Notes: generated by a model not told the origin, from the letters alone. Counted from the stretch's first letter, positions 23,853 to 34,035 are shown. The stretch is DNA of 64,000 nt from CAZLNO01 sp964561005 (GCA_964561005.1 CAZLNO010000001.1:1-64000), one strand, 5' to 3'. A program made the numbers and translations.

Positions 23853-26723
23853 ATGTTCGTCCGCCTTGGCTCCGCGCTTTTCAACCTCGCTTTGCTGATC
23901 GCCCTGGCGGCGGTGGCGCTGGTCGGCTGGCGGCTGCCGCTGGCCGAGCGCGGGGCGGAGGCTTTTCTGCAAACGCGCGGGTTCACGGCGGCGCGGGTGG
24001 AGGTCGCCGAGCTGGCCGTCGATCATCTCCGCCTGGGTCCGATGGCCCTGGGGCCGGAGACCGCCTCGGCGGAGAGCGCGGAGGTTCGCTATCGCGCGGA
24101 GGCCGTGCTGGAAGGCCGGGTCGAATCCGTCGCGGTGAGTGGATTGCGCCTGACCCTCGATCTCAGCCAGCCGGACCCCCTGGCGCGTTTCCGCCCGCTG
24201 ATGACCACCGAGGTCCCGGACGCGGACGAGCGCCCTCCGGGTGCCCCGCCGGTGCCACTGCCCGCCGTCGAGTTGCGCGACGCCGATGTGGTCCTGCTTG
24301 GCGCGGGTCCGGCGCGGCAAGTCACCTTTCGGGGCGACGCCACGCTGACTCCCCACACCACCGGTGACGACCTGGACGCCGCGCTGCGCGGGCGGGCGCG
24401 CACACCCGCGTCCGAGGTCGAGTTCAGCCTCACGCTGGCGGGTCTGCGCGGGACACCGCGTGCCCATCTGGAAGCCCTCGGCACGGCGGCGCTGGCCGAG
24501 CTGCCCTGGCCGGCCGCCTGGCCGGCGCGTCCCGCCGACGGCACCGGCAAGCTCGAACTCAAGTACGACGGCCCGGTACCGCGATCGCTGCCGGCCAGCG
24601 CCCTCGACCCGATGACCGGCGGCGCGGCGGCAAGCGGCCGCGCCGTGCTCCGTCTCGCCGACGTCGAGCTTCCCGGCTATGCCAGCGGCCTCGCCGCCAC
24701 GGCCGACCTGGGCCTCGACCTGCGCCCGGAGGGCGTCCTGTTGCGCCTCAACGCGCCCCTGGAGGTGACCGCGGCCACGATCGACCCGGCCGCCTTCGAA
24801 ACCGTCGCCCTGCCCCCGGACGCGACGGCGCTTCTGTCCACGCTGCGCCGCGCCACGCTCGCCCCCTGGACAGAGGCCGGCGAGTTCCTGGAAATGAAGC
24901 GGGAAGACGGTTCCTGGCGGCTGGACAGCCGGGCGACCCTCCACGCGTCGTTCGCCGAGGGCGAAGGCCGCCTGCGAGTCGCCGGCCGCGGCGCCTGGCC
25001 CCCCGACCCGACCCGACCCGACGTGGTCGCGGACACCTTGCAGCTCGACCTGCGCGACCTGCCGTACGGACCTTACGAGCTCACCGCCCTGCACTTCGAG
25101 GGCGATGGCGAGGGCGGCGCCAGGACGTTCCGCACGCAGGGCAACCTGATGTTGCGGCTCGACCGTCTTCCACTGCAGGGACGCATGCTGGAGGATGTCG
25201 CCGTCGCCGGGCCCATGGTGCTGGAACGCGCCGAGGACGCGCTCCGCGCCGCCCTGACCGGACCCGCCCGGCTGACGGTGGCGCGCTATCCCCTGGAGGG
25301 CGCGGTGCAGATTCCGCCGCCGCTGGAGGTCGCGGTGCCGGAAGCCGAGGCGCGCCTGGGGCCGGACGGCCTCTCGGGCCAGGCCACGGTCGATCCGGGC
25401 ACGCTGAACGGCACGGTGCTGCGCGCCGACGGCCCCGACGTGCCGCTGGTCGCGACGCCTGGTCCGATCGAGCTCCGGCTCGACCCGGCGAAGGACGGCC
25501 TGCGTGTAAGCGGCAAGGTCCGCGGCGCCCGAGCCGCCCTCCCCGCCTTCAACTTCGAGGCCACCGGACTGGACGCCGATCTCAGCTACGGGGACAAGAA
25601 CGCACCCCTGGCGGTGTTGACAGTCGACCGCCTGGCGCACACGGCGGAGCACGCCATCGTTTCGCCGCTTTCCGGCCGGGCGACGGTCCGCCTCTCCGAC
25701 TCGGTCTTTACCGCCGAAGGCGCGCTGCGTTTACGGAACGATGGCCTGACGATTCCGTTTCAGACCCGACACGACCCGCGGCGCCAGGAAGGCCGCCTGC
25801 GTTTCGGGCCGGCCACCGCCGCCTTCAGCCCCGGCGGGCTGTCGCCCGGCAAGATCGCCCCCTTTACCAGGAGCGTCACGGAGGTCTCCGGCCGCACGTC
25901 GATCGAGGGCGAGCTTCGCTGGGGGCCCGGCGGGTTCGAGAGCCGGTGTGCCCTGACCTTCGCCGGCCTCACCCTTCAGACCCCCGAGGTGCGCATCGAG
26001 GACCTGACCGGCGCCGTTGAGTTCGACCGCATCCTGCCGCCCCGGACCGCGCCGGAGCAGGAACTCACCGCCAGCCGGATCGTCGCCGGCGTACCGCTCG
26101 ACGACGTGCGCCTGCGCTTCGATTTCACGAGCAGCGTGCTGACCGAGCCGATCGTGCACATCGAGGAGGCCACGGGCGCGCTGGCCGAGGGCACCATCGC
26201 CGTGCGCGCGACCACGCTGCAACCGATGGCGCCGCGCAATGCCATGACACTCGAAGTCGAGGGCCTGTCAATGGCGCGGCTGTTCGAGCAACTCGATCTG
26301 GAAGGCGTCAACGGCGAAGGCAGGCTGTCCGGCAGCATCCCCGTCGTGCTGCGCGACGGCCAGGTCATCGTCGACGAGGGCAGGCTGGTCGCCGAATCGG
26401 CCGGCGTGCTGCGCATCCGCCTGGCCGGCACCGGCCAGGCCCTGGCCAGCCAGGGCGAGCAGGTGGCGCTGATGCTGCGCGCCCTGGAAAACTTCCAGTA
26501 CGACGTGCTCGAACTGACCGTCATGCGACCGGCCGACGGCAATCTGAAGCTGGGCGTGACCATGGAGGGGCGCAATCCTGACGTGCTGGACGGCTACCCC
26601 TTCCGCTTTAACATCTCGCTGACCGGCGACCTGCAGCCGCTGCTGACCGCCTTGCGGGAAGGACAGGCGCTCACCACGGAACTGCTCCAGCGTGCCATCG
26701 ACGCGCAGGGAAATTCGCGCTGA
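23853..26723 (+). CDS. ydbH: YdbH-family intermembrane phospholipid transport protein
   Basis: A 956-residue protein with one N-terminal membrane helix (about residues 8-28). A long repetitive beta-rich body follows, of the AsmA-like/YdbH type, which forms a hydrophobic groove across the periplasm. The C-terminal YdbH domain (also called dicarboxylate transport domain) is recognisable in MTLEVEGLSMARLFEQLDLEGVNGEGRLSGSIPVVLRDGQVIVDEGRL (quoted in pieces). In Escherichia coli YdbH works with the outer-membrane lipoprotein YnbE and the periplasmic YdbL, partly redundant with TamB and YhdP, in lipid homeostasis of the envelope. The same trio follows here. It lies within the cox cluster, after a hairpin terminator. 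Confidence 0.88.
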   Translation: MFVRLGSALFNLALLIALAAVALVGWRLPLAERGAEAFLQTRGFTAARVEVAELAVDHLRLGPMALGPETASAESAEVRYRAEAVLEGRVESVAVSGLRLTLDLSQPDPLARFRPLMTTEVPDADERPPGAPPVPLPAVELRDADVVLLGAGPARQVTFRGDATLTPHTTGDDLDAALRGRARTPASEVEFSLTLAGLRGTPRAHLEALGTAALAELPWPAAWPARPADGTGKLELKYDGPVPRSLPASALDPMTGGAAASGRAVLRLADVELPGYASGLAATADLGLDLRPEGVLLRLNAPLEVTAATIDPAAFETVALPPDATALLSTLRRATLAPWTEAGEFLEMKREDGSWRLDSRATLHASFAEGEGRLRVAGRGAWPPDPTRPDVVADTLQLDLRDLPYGPYELTALHFEGDGEGGARTFRTQGNLMLRLDRLPLQGRMLEDVAVAGPMVLERAEDALRAALTGPARLTVARYPLEGAVQIPPPLEVAVPEAEARLGPDGLSGQATVDPGTLNGTVLRADGPDVPLVATPGPIELRLDPAKDGLRVSGKVRGARAALPAFNFEATGLDADLSYGDKNAPLAVLTVDRLAHTAEHAIVSPLSGRATVRLSDSVFTAEGALRLRNDGLTIPFQTRHDPRRQEGRLRFGPATAAFSPGGLSPGKIAPFTRSVTEVSGRTSIEGELRWGPGGFESRCALTFAGLTLQTPEVRIEDLTGAVEFDRILPPRTAPEQELTASRIVAGVPLDDVRLRFDFTSSVLTEPIVHIEEATGALAEGTIAVRATTLQPMAPRNAMTLEVEGLSMARLFEQLDLEGVNGEGRLSGSIPVVLRDGQVIVDEGRLVAESAGVLRIRLAGTGQALASQGEQVALMLRALENFQYDVLELTVMRPADGNLKLGVTMEGRNPDVLDGYPFRFNISLTGDLQPLLTALREGQALTTELLQRAIDAQGNSR

Positions 26724-26778
26724 ACGCCTTGCTCTCGCCGCAAGTCTCGCGCAGCATAGGCGTCAAAAGGAGGATCAC

Positions 26779-26982
26779 GTGAGGCTCTTCGCTCGTCGAC
26801 TTCATCCCGCCGCGGCGATTCTGCTGCTGGCAATGCTCGCTGGCTGCCAGCCGACCGTCAGGGTCGAGGCGCCGAAGGAGCCGATCACGATCAACCTGAA
26901 CATCAAGCTGGATGCCGAGGTCCGCGTGAAGCTGGAAGAGCAGGCCGAGAAGGACATCCAGCAGAACCCGGACATCTTCTAG
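26779..26982 (+). CDS. ynbE: YnbE-like small outer-membrane lipoprotein
   Basis: A 67-residue lipoprotein that uses a GTG start, fixed by a perfect AAAAGGAGG six bases upstream. The signal ends in the lipobox LLAMLAGC (Cys23). The mature part has VEAPKEPITINLNIKLDAEVRVKLEEQAE, the family core, and ends in NPDIF. In E. coli YnbE multimerises by beta-strand addition on the end of YdbH and completes the bridge to the outer membrane; this role is transferred by homology and gene order. Confidence 0.9.
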   Translation: MRLFARRLHPAAAILLLAMLAGCQPTVRVEAPKEPITINLNIKLDAEVRVKLEEQAEKDIQQNPDIF

Positions 26983-27008
26983 TCGCAGTCGTACAGGAAC
27001 ATCCCGCC

Positions 27009-27353
27009 ATGTCGCCGCGCCGCGCCTTCACCGCCCTGATCGCCGTGCTGGTCCTCGCGTTTGCCCTGCCGGGGGCGGCGCTGGCGCAGTCCCTGGATTC
27101 GTACCGCGCGGAGGGGGTCATCGCGGAGCGCTTCGACGGCCTGGTCGAGCTGCGGGCCGACAACGCGCCAGCCGCGGCGCGCCAGATCGTCGAGGACGTG
27201 AATCAGAAGCGCCGGCAGATCTACGAAAGCCGCGCCCAGGAGCAGGGCGTGCCGTCCGAGGAAGTCGGCAAGGTCTACGCCAAGGAAATCCTGCAGAAGG
27301 CGCCGCCCGGCACCTATTTCAAGCAGCCCAACGGCAGCTACGTGCGCAAGTAG
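27009..27353 (+). CDS. ydbL: YdbL-family periplasmic protein (DUF1318)
   Basis: A 114-residue exported protein. A signal peptide (to about residue 26, ...ALAQS) is followed by the YdbL/DUF1318 core: EGVIAERFDGLVELR, then VEDVNQKRRQIYESRAQEQGV with the invariant NxKRR, and KAPPGTYFKQPNGSYVRK at the end. YdbL modulates the YdbH-YnbE complex in E. coli. It is the third gene of the trio, 26 bases after ynbE. Confidence 0.9.
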   Translation: MSPRRAFTALIAVLVLAFALPGAALAQSLDSYRAEGVIAERFDGLVELRADNAPAAARQIVEDVNQKRRQIYESRAQEQGVPSEEVGKVYAKEILQKAPPGTYFKQPNGSYVRK

Positions 27354-27439
27354 CCGCTTCCCGCTTGCACGCCCGCGCTGCCCGCTGCTAAGCAGCCAAT
27401 CCGTTAACCACGAGTCCAGTGTCGGAGGAGACGCCGCGC

Positions 27440-28372
<933 letters not shown>

Positions 28373-28405
28373 GCGCCGCCCGCTCACCGGCGCAGGAACG
28401 GCCGC

Positions 28406-29680
28406 ATGAACGCCGACACCGACGACCGCGACACGGCATCCAACGACGAAGAAACGGCCAAGCCCGAGGGCAAGCTGGTCGAGAATCTGATGCTGTTCGC
28501 CCGCACGCTGCGCGCCGCCGGCGTGCCCGTCGGGCCGGGTCGCGTGCTGGAGGCGATCCGGGCCGTCCGGGCGGTCGGGCTGGAGCGGCGCGACGACCTC
28601 TACTGGGCGCTGCACGCTGTCTTCGTCAACCGGCGCGACCAGCGGCCGGTCTTCGACCAGGCCTTCCACATCTTCTGGCGCAATCCGCGCCTGCTGGAGC
28701 GGCTGACGCGGATGCTGCTGCCGGAGGTGCGGGCCGAGCTGGACCGAAGCAAGCAGCAGGAGGAGCTGTCGCGCCGCCTGGCCGAGGCGCTTCAGCGGGA
28801 GATGCCGGGCGAGCAGCAGGACGAGCGCGAGCGCGAGGAGGAAGAGTACGAGATCGACGCGGCGCTGACCTGGTCGAAGAAGGACGTGTTGCAGACCATG
28901 GACTTCGAGAAGATGTCCCAGGCCGAGGTCGAGGCGGCCAGGCGCGCCATCCAGAGGATGCGCCTGCCGGTCAACCAGGTGCGCACCCGCCGCTTCCAGC
29001 CCGCCCGCGCCCCCGGCCGCGCCGACCTGCGCCGCACGCTGCGCGCCGCCCTGCGCTCCGGGCGCGACAACATCCCGATCAAGTGGCGCCGCCAGCGCAA
29101 GCGCCCGCCGCCGCTGGTCATGATCTGCGACATCTCGGGCTCGATGGCGCGCTACTCGCGCATGGCCCTGCACTTCATGCACACCGTCATCAACGACCGC
29201 GACCGGGTGCAGGCCTTCGTCTTCGGCACGCGGCTGACCAACATCACCCACTACCTGCGCCAGAAAGACGTCGACGCCGCGCTGGAAAAGGTGGGCAACA
29301 CCGTCACCGACTGGCAGGGCGGCACGCGCATCGGCCACTGCCTGCACGCGTTCAACACGAAGTGGTCGCGCCGCGTGCTGGGCCAGGGCGCCGTCGTCCT
29401 GCTGATCACCGACGGCCTGGACCGCGACAACGCCGAGGGCCTGGAGCGCGAGATGGAGCGCCTGCACAAGTCCTGCCGGCGGCTGATCTGGTTGAACCCG
29501 CTCTTGCGCTATGAAGGCTACGCGCCAAAATCCCTGGGCGCGCGGGCCATGATGCCGCACGTCGACGAGTTCCGCGCGGTGCACAACCTGGAAAGCCTGG
29601 AAGAGCTCGCCGAGGTGCTGAGCCGCCCGATCGCGCGGCGCGAGGAGGGAGTGACACAATGGCTGGAGATGATCGCCTGA
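28406..29680 (+). CDS. coxE: VWA-domain maturation protein (CoxE)
   Basis: A 424-residue protein. The N-terminal 200 residues are the CoxE-type helical part (NLMLFARTLRAAGVPVGPGRVLEAI), with a highly charged stretch around DEREREEEEYE. The C-terminal von Willebrand A domain carries the MIDAS metal motif DISGSM and a later TDGLD. MoxR ATPases and VWA proteins work as pairs, and CoxD and CoxE are such a pair for maturation of Mo-hydroxylases. Its last 22 bases overlap the start of the next gene, so translation is coupled. Confidence 0.92.
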   Translation: MNADTDDRDTASNDEETAKPEGKLVENLMLFARTLRAAGVPVGPGRVLEAIRAVRAVGLERRDDLYWALHAVFVNRRDQRPVFDQAFHIFWRNPRLLERLTRMLLPEVRAELDRSKQQEELSRRLAEALQREMPGEQQDEREREEEEYEIDAALTWSKKDVLQTMDFEKMSQAEVEAARRAIQRMRLPVNQVRTRRFQPARAPGRADLRRTLRAALRSGRDNIPIKWRRQRKRPPPLVMICDISGSMARYSRMALHFMHTVINDRDRVQAFVFGTRLTNITHYLRQKDVDAALEKVGNTVTDWQGGTRIGHCLHAFNTKWSRRVLGQGAVVLLITDGLDRDNAEGLEREMERLHKSCRRLIWLNPLLRYEGYAPKSLGARAMMPHVDEFRAVHNLESLEELAEVLSRPIARREEGVTQWLEMIA

Positions 29681-30021
29681 CCCCGATGCAAAGCGGCAGC
29701 GGCATCCCCGAGGGCGACGAGCTGGCCGCCGCCCTGGCGTGGCTGAACGAGGGCCGCGGCGTCGCCCGCGCCACCGTGGTGTCGACCTGGGGCTCCTCGC
29801 CGCGCCCGGTGGGCAGCCAACTCGTGGTCGACCAGGACGGCAACATGGTGGGCTCGGTCTCCGGCGGCTGCATCGAGGGCGCGGTCGTCCACGAATGCAA
29901 GCAGGCGATGCAGACCGGCAAGCCCAAGCTGCTGGAATTCGGCGTCAGCGACGAGCAGGCCTGGGAGGTCGGCCTGGCCTGCGGCGGCACGGTGCAGGTC
30001 TACGTCGAGAAGATCGACTGA
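29659..30021 (+). CDS. XdhC/CoxI-type protein, N-terminal domain only
   Basis: A 120-residue protein holding only the XdhC_CoxI domain. The landmarks are ATVVSTWGSSPRPVGSQLVV and GSVSGGCIEGAVV. XdhC proteins bind molybdenum cofactor, protect it during sulfuration and deliver it to xanthine dehydrogenase-type enzymes. The Rossmann-like second half found in one-piece XdhC is encoded by the next gene, whose start overlaps this stop (TGATG). Splitting of the two halves is known in cox clusters. Confidence 0.9.
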   Translation: MAGDDRLTPMQSGSGIPEGDELAAALAWLNEGRGVARATVVSTWGSSPRPVGSQLVVDQDGNMVGSVSGGCIEGAVVHECKQAMQTGKPKLLEFGVSDEQAWEVGLACGGTVQVYVEKID

Positions 30022-30758
30022 TGAAACGCGCGGTTCTGCAACAGCTTCAGGCGGCCCGCCGAGACAAGCGGCCGGTCGCCCTGGTCACCGACCTGGACGA
30101 CGGCGGCGAGGCGCTGATCGACGACGGCGAGGTGGTCGCCGGCGCGCTCGTGCTCTCCGCGCCGCAGCTTCACGCCATCGAGTCCGCCATCCGGCACGAC
30201 CGCGGCGGGCGCCTGCCGGCACCCGACGACTCGCTCTTCGTCGAGGTGTTCAACCCGCCGCTGCGGCTCATCATCGTGGGCGCGGTGCACATCGCCCAGG
30301 CACTGGGACCGATGGCGCGCATCGCCGGCTATGAGGTCACGATCGTCGACCCGCGCCGCGCCTTCGCCAGCGACAGCCGCTTTCCCGAGCTGCCGGTGCG
30401 CCACGACTGGCCGGACGACGCCCTGCGCGAACTGGCGCCCGACCGGCGCACCGCGGTCATCACGCTCACCCACGACCCCAAGCTGGACGATCCGGCGCTG
30501 CAGGTGGCGCTGGAGAGCGACGCCTTCTACATCGGCGCGCTGGGCTCCACGCGCACCCACGCCAAGCGGCTGCAGCGCCTGGCCGAGGCGGGGCTGAGCG
30601 ACGCCCAGCTCCAGCGCATCCACGGGCCGCTGGGCCTGCCGCTCGGCGGCCGGGCGCCGGCGGAAATCGCCATCGCGGCGCTGGCGCAGATGACCCAGGT
30701 GCTGCACGGCGCGCCGCCGCTGGAGAAGCAACCGCAGCCCGCGCGGGCGGCCGGGTGA
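30021..30758 (+). CDS. XdhC-type protein, C-terminal Rossmann domain
   Basis: A 245-residue protein. The first 75 residues resemble the linker region of XdhC. The rest is the XdhC_C Rossmann domain: LRLIIVGAVHIAQALGPMA, EVTIVDPRRAFAS, then TLTHDPKLDDPAL and FYIGALGSTRTHAKR, ending with PLGLPLGGRAPAEIAIAALAQMTQV. Together with the preceding protein it rebuilds a complete XdhC for insertion of sulfurated Mo cofactor into CoxL. The start overlaps the previous stop. Confidence 0.9.
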   Translation: MKRAVLQQLQAARRDKRPVALVTDLDDGGEALIDDGEVVAGALVLSAPQLHAIESAIRHDRGGRLPAPDDSLFVEVFNPPLRLIIVGAVHIAQALGPMARIAGYEVTIVDPRRAFASDSRFPELPVRHDWPDDALRELAPDRRTAVITLTHDPKLDDPALQVALESDAFYIGALGSTRTHAKRLQRLAEAGLSDAQLQRIHGPLGLPLGGRAPAEIAIAALAQMTQVLHGAPPLEKQPQPARAAG

Positions 30759-30771
30759 GGTTGCCACGCCC

Positions 30772-32421
30772 ATGTGGTTCGGCCCCTGCCCCGTCGCGCA
30801 AGCCGAGGGCGCCATCCTGGCGCACAGCCAGCAACTCGCCGGCAAGACCTACAAGAAGGGCAAGCGCCTCACCGCCGAGGACGTGACGGCGCTGGCCGCC
30901 GGCGGCGTCGAGGCGGTCATCGTCGCCCGTCTGGAGGCGGGCGACCTGGACGAGGACACGGCCGCGCGCCGCCTGGCGGAGGCCTGCGCCGGCGACCATC
31001 TGCGTCTGGGCACGGCGGCCACCGGGCGCGTCAACCTCTTCGCCGCCGCCAAGGGCCTGGCGGTTTACGACCGGGCGCGGCTGGACTCGGTCAACCTGGT
31101 CGACGAGGCGCTGACGGTCGCGGCCGTGGACCCCTTCACCCCAGTGGAGCCGGGGCAGATCGTCGCCACCATCAAGGTCGTTCCCCTGGGCGCGCCGGAG
31201 CGTCAGGTCACGCGCGCCGCCGCGGCGGCCCAAGCCGTGGAGGCTGGCCTGCTGCGGGTCGCGCCCTTCCAGCCGCGTCGCGCCGGGCTGCTCCAGACCT
31301 CGCTGCCGGGCACGCGGGACAAGGTGCTGTCCAAGACGCGCGAGACCGTCGCCGCCCGCATGGCCGACCTGGGCGGCACGCTGGCGGGCGAGGAGCGCGT
31401 GACCCACGCCGAGGCCGAGGTCGCCGCCGGGCTCCAACGGCTGCGCGAGGCGGGCTGCGACCTGGTGCTGGTCGTCGGCGCCTCCGCCACCACGGACCGC
31501 CGCGACACCATTCCCGCGGGCATCCAGGCCGCCGGCGGCACGGTCCGGCACTACGGCATGCCGGTGGACCCCGGCAACCTGCTGGTGGTCGGCGCGCTGG
31601 GCGACGGCACGCCGGTGCTGGCGCTGCCGGGCTCGGCCCGCTCGCCCAAGATGGGCGGCAACGACTGGGTGCTGTGGCGGATCTGCGCCGGGCTGGAGGT
31701 CACCTCCGAGGACATCATGCGCATGGGCGCCGGCGGACTGCTGAAGGAGATTCCCGCGCGCCCCCTGCCCCGCGCCGAGGCCGCGCCGGAGCATCCGCGC
31801 CCGGCCGGCGCCGGCTGGCGCATCGCCGCCGTCATCCTGGCGGCGGGCCGCTCGACCCGCATGGGCGGACGCAACAAGCTGCTGGAGCGCGTGCAGGGCC
31901 GGCCGCTGTTGCTGGCCGCCGTGGACGCGGCGCTGGCCTCGCGTGCCGAGCCCGTGGTCGTGGTCACCGGGCACGAGCGCGAGCGGATCGAGACGCTGCT
32001 GGCCGACCGCCGGGTTACCACGGTGCACAATCCGGACTACGCCGAGGGGCTGTCTACCTCGCTCAAGGCCGGGGTGGCGGCGCTGCCGGGAACGGTGGAC
32101 GGCGCGCTGATCCTGCTGGGCGACATGCCGGGGTTGCGCGCGCAGACGCTGGACCGCCTGATCGACGCTTTCGACCCCGCGGGCGGGCATACGATCTGCG
32201 TGCCGCTGCGCCAGGGCCGGCGCGGCAACCCGGCCCTCTTCGCCCGCCGGTTCTTTCCGGAGATGCAGGGCCTTGCCGGCGACGTCGGGGCCCGCCGGCT
32301 GCTGGAGGAGTACGGCGACCAGGTGGTGGGGGTCGAGATGCCCGACGACGGAGTCCTCGTGGACCTGGACACTCCGGACGCCCTCAAGAGCTATACCGGC
32401 GCGAGCGAGCCGCAGTCCTGA
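30772..32421 (+). CDS. Fusion of molybdopterin-binding domain and MobA/MocA-like nucleotidyltransferase
   Basis: A 549-residue two-domain protein. Residues 1-335 form a MoeA/MogA-like molybdopterin-binding region (VVPLGAPERQVTRAAA; LVLVVGASATTDRRDTIPAGI; LALPGSARSPKMGGNDWVLWRI). Residues 350-535 are a MobA/MocA-like NTP transferase with the nucleotide loop VILAAGRSTRMGGRNKLL and LILLGDMPGL. MocA-type enzymes add CMP to molybdopterin to give the cytosine dinucleotide that CoxL needs. Fusion in one polypeptide may channel the cofactor; this is an inference. It closes the cox accessory set and overlaps the convergent hydrolase gene by 31 bases. Confidence 0.9.
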   Translation: MWFGPCPVAQAEGAILAHSQQLAGKTYKKGKRLTAEDVTALAAGGVEAVIVARLEAGDLDEDTAARRLAEACAGDHLRLGTAATGRVNLFAAAKGLAVYDRARLDSVNLVDEALTVAAVDPFTPVEPGQIVATIKVVPLGAPERQVTRAAAAAQAVEAGLLRVAPFQPRRAGLLQTSLPGTRDKVLSKTRETVAARMADLGGTLAGEERVTHAEAEVAAGLQRLREAGCDLVLVVGASATTDRRDTIPAGIQAAGGTVRHYGMPVDPGNLLVVGALGDGTPVLALPGSARSPKMGGNDWVLWRICAGLEVTSEDIMRMGAGGLLKEIPARPLPRAEAAPEHPRPAGAGWRIAAVILAAGRSTRMGGRNKLLERVQGRPLLLAAVDAALASRAEPVVVVTGHERERIETLLADRRVTTVHNPDYAEGLSTSLKAGVAALPGTVDGALILLGDMPGLRAQTLDRLIDAFDPAGGHTICVPLRQGRRGNPALFARRFFPEMQGLAGDVGARRLLEEYGDQVVGVEMPDDGVLVDLDTPDALKSYTGASEPQS

Positions 32422-33251
32422 CCGGCCGACTGCCCGGCGCCGGACCCTTCAAGCGCCTCCCGCAGAAAATCGACGACCGCCCTGTCGCCGCCGTGGTCCC
32501 AGAGGTCCACGTGGCCCCCGTTCTCCAGGTACAGCCAGCGCTTGGGCGAAGGGGCCGCGTCGTACAGCCGCTTGCCCATCGCCGGCGGGATGGTCTGGTC
32601 CTGGCCGCCGTGCATGATCAGGATGGGCGCGGCGACCCGGCGGATGCGGGCCAGGGAGTCATAGCGATCGCGCACCAGCCAGCGCGCCGGCAGATACCAA
32701 TAGTGGGTCTGCGCGACCGCCGCGATCGAGGTGAAGGGCGCGTCCAGCACCACGGCGCCCACCGGGTGCTCGGCCGCCAGCGCGACGGCGACCCCGGTGC
32801 CCAGCGACTCGCCATAAATGGCGATGCATGACGGCGACACGCCCTGCCCCGCCAGCCAGTGCAGCACCCCTTGACTATCCCGCAGAATGTCCGGCTCGGC
32901 GGGCTTGCCCGGATTGCCGCCGAAGCCCCGGTACTCCGCCAGCAGCAGGCCGAAGCCGTTCTTCACCAGGGGACGCAGCTTGTCCGCCCGGTCCGCGATG
33001 TCGCCGGTGTTGCCGTGGAAAGCCAGCACGACGGACCCGCCGACGTTCGGCGGAACGTACCAGTGCTGCAGCGGCAAGCCGTCGTGGCTGCGCGTCGTCA
33101 CGACGCGGAGGTGGGGGAAGCCCGCGGCGTCCGGATCCGGCCGAGCCGGCGTCCCGTTGTAAAGCAGACGGCGCTGCGCTGCGAACATCGTCCCCGCCAG
33201 GCCCACATAGCCCAGCGCGGCCGTTCCCAGCAGATAGGCGGTGAGACTCAT
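32391..33251 (-). CDS. Membrane-anchored alpha/beta hydrolase (BEM46/FrsA-like)
   Basis: A 286-residue protein with one N-terminal hydrophobic helix (about residues 5-24). The alpha/beta-hydrolase fold has the oxyanion segment LAFHGNTGD, the nucleophile elbow YGESLG (Ser149), an Asp in MHGGQDQTIP and the His in NGGHVDLWDH. The family includes the eukaryotic ABHD13/BEM46 and many bacterial proteins of unknown substrate. It is transcribed away from the bactofilin gene region and overlaps the fusion gene at the 3' ends. Confidence 0.88.
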   Translation of the reverse strand: MSLTAYLLGTAALGYVGLAGTMFAAQRRLLYNGTPARPDPDAAGFPHLRVVTTRSHDGLPLQHWYVPPNVGGSVVLAFHGNTGDIADRADKLRPLVKNGFGLLLAEYRGFGGNPGKPAEPDILRDSQGVLHWLAGQGVSPSCIAIYGESLGTGVAVALAAEHPVGAVVLDAPFTSIAAVAQTHYWYLPARWLVRDRYDSLARIRRVAAPILIMHGGQDQTIPPAMGKRLYDAAPSPKRWLYLENGGHVDLWDHGGDRAVVDFLREALEGSGAGQSAGQDCGSLAPV

Positions 33252-33299
33252 GCTGCCCAGGATAGCGCCGGCGCCGGCGCTGTCATCTCCCCTCGCGCC

Positions 33300-33848
33300 T
33301 CAAGACCCTGGCATCGTTTCGACCAGCTTGCGGAGATCGGCCGTCGACAGCGGGGAGTCCACCGGCGACTCCTCCGGCGCCCGCACCACGCTCTCCGGCT
33401 CGGCCGACCGGCCGACCTGGACATCGCCGCCGATTTCGCCGCCGGCCTGGACGCAGAGCTCGCCATAGCGGATCTTGCCCTGGACGCGACCGGGGGCTTC
33501 CACCGTCAGGCGACCGCGCACCATCAGCGTGCCCTCGAAGGTGCCGGCGATGACGGCCTCGTCGACCTCCGCGGTGCCGATGAAGCTGCCGCCCTCGGCG
33601 ACCTGGAAGGCACGGCAGGGCAGGCTCGCTTCGACCTGTCCCTTCACCACGAAGGTATCGCAGGCCTTCACCGTCCCTTTGAACACGACCTCGCAGCCGA
33701 TGACCAGTTCGCCGTCGCGCGGATGATTCGCGTCGCCGTCGCGCGCGGCGTCCCGGCCCGGCCGCCCGGCGCACTTGCCGCGCTGCTTCACCACGCCGCT
33801 GGAATCGACGACCCGCGACGGAATACCCGGTACCAGCGGGCGCGTCAT
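33300..33848 (-). CDS. Bactofilin-family polymer-forming protein
   Basis: A 182-residue protein. The central bactofilin (DUF583) beta-helix is seen as short repeats: ELVIGCEVVFKGTVKACDTF, VVKGQVEASL, GGSFIGTAEVDEAVIAGTFEGTLMV and RLTVEAPGRVQGKIRYGELCVQAGGEIGGDVQ (in part). The flanks are hydrophilic and disordered. Bactofilins polymerise without nucleotide and scaffold envelope and peptidoglycan enzymes. Five cysteines in the core region are unusual for the family. I chose Met 33848, since the extra residues of a start at 33917 are not family-like. Confidence 0.85.
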   Translation of the reverse strand: MTRPLVPGIPSRVVDSSGVVKQRGKCAGRPGRDAARDGDANHPRDGELVIGCEVVFKGTVKACDTFVVKGQVEASLPCRAFQVAEGGSFIGTAEVDEAVIAGTFEGTLMVRGRLTVEAPGRVQGKIRYGELCVQAGGEIGGDVQVGRSAEPESVVRAPEESPVDSPLSTADLRKLVETMPGS

Positions 33849-34035
33849 CCGCCCCCCGCCCTGAGATCCGTGATCGGCGGCCCGCTTGATCCGATCGGCG
33901 TGCCTGTTCCCGTACAAAACACCCTCCTTGCCCTCGGGGTGCGAGGTTGTCCGCTCGCCGCAGGTAAGTCGCGTTACCCCTTCCTCAGGCTCGGGGATAC
34001 GCGGATGCTGTGGCGAATATGTGACGCCGGCGCAT

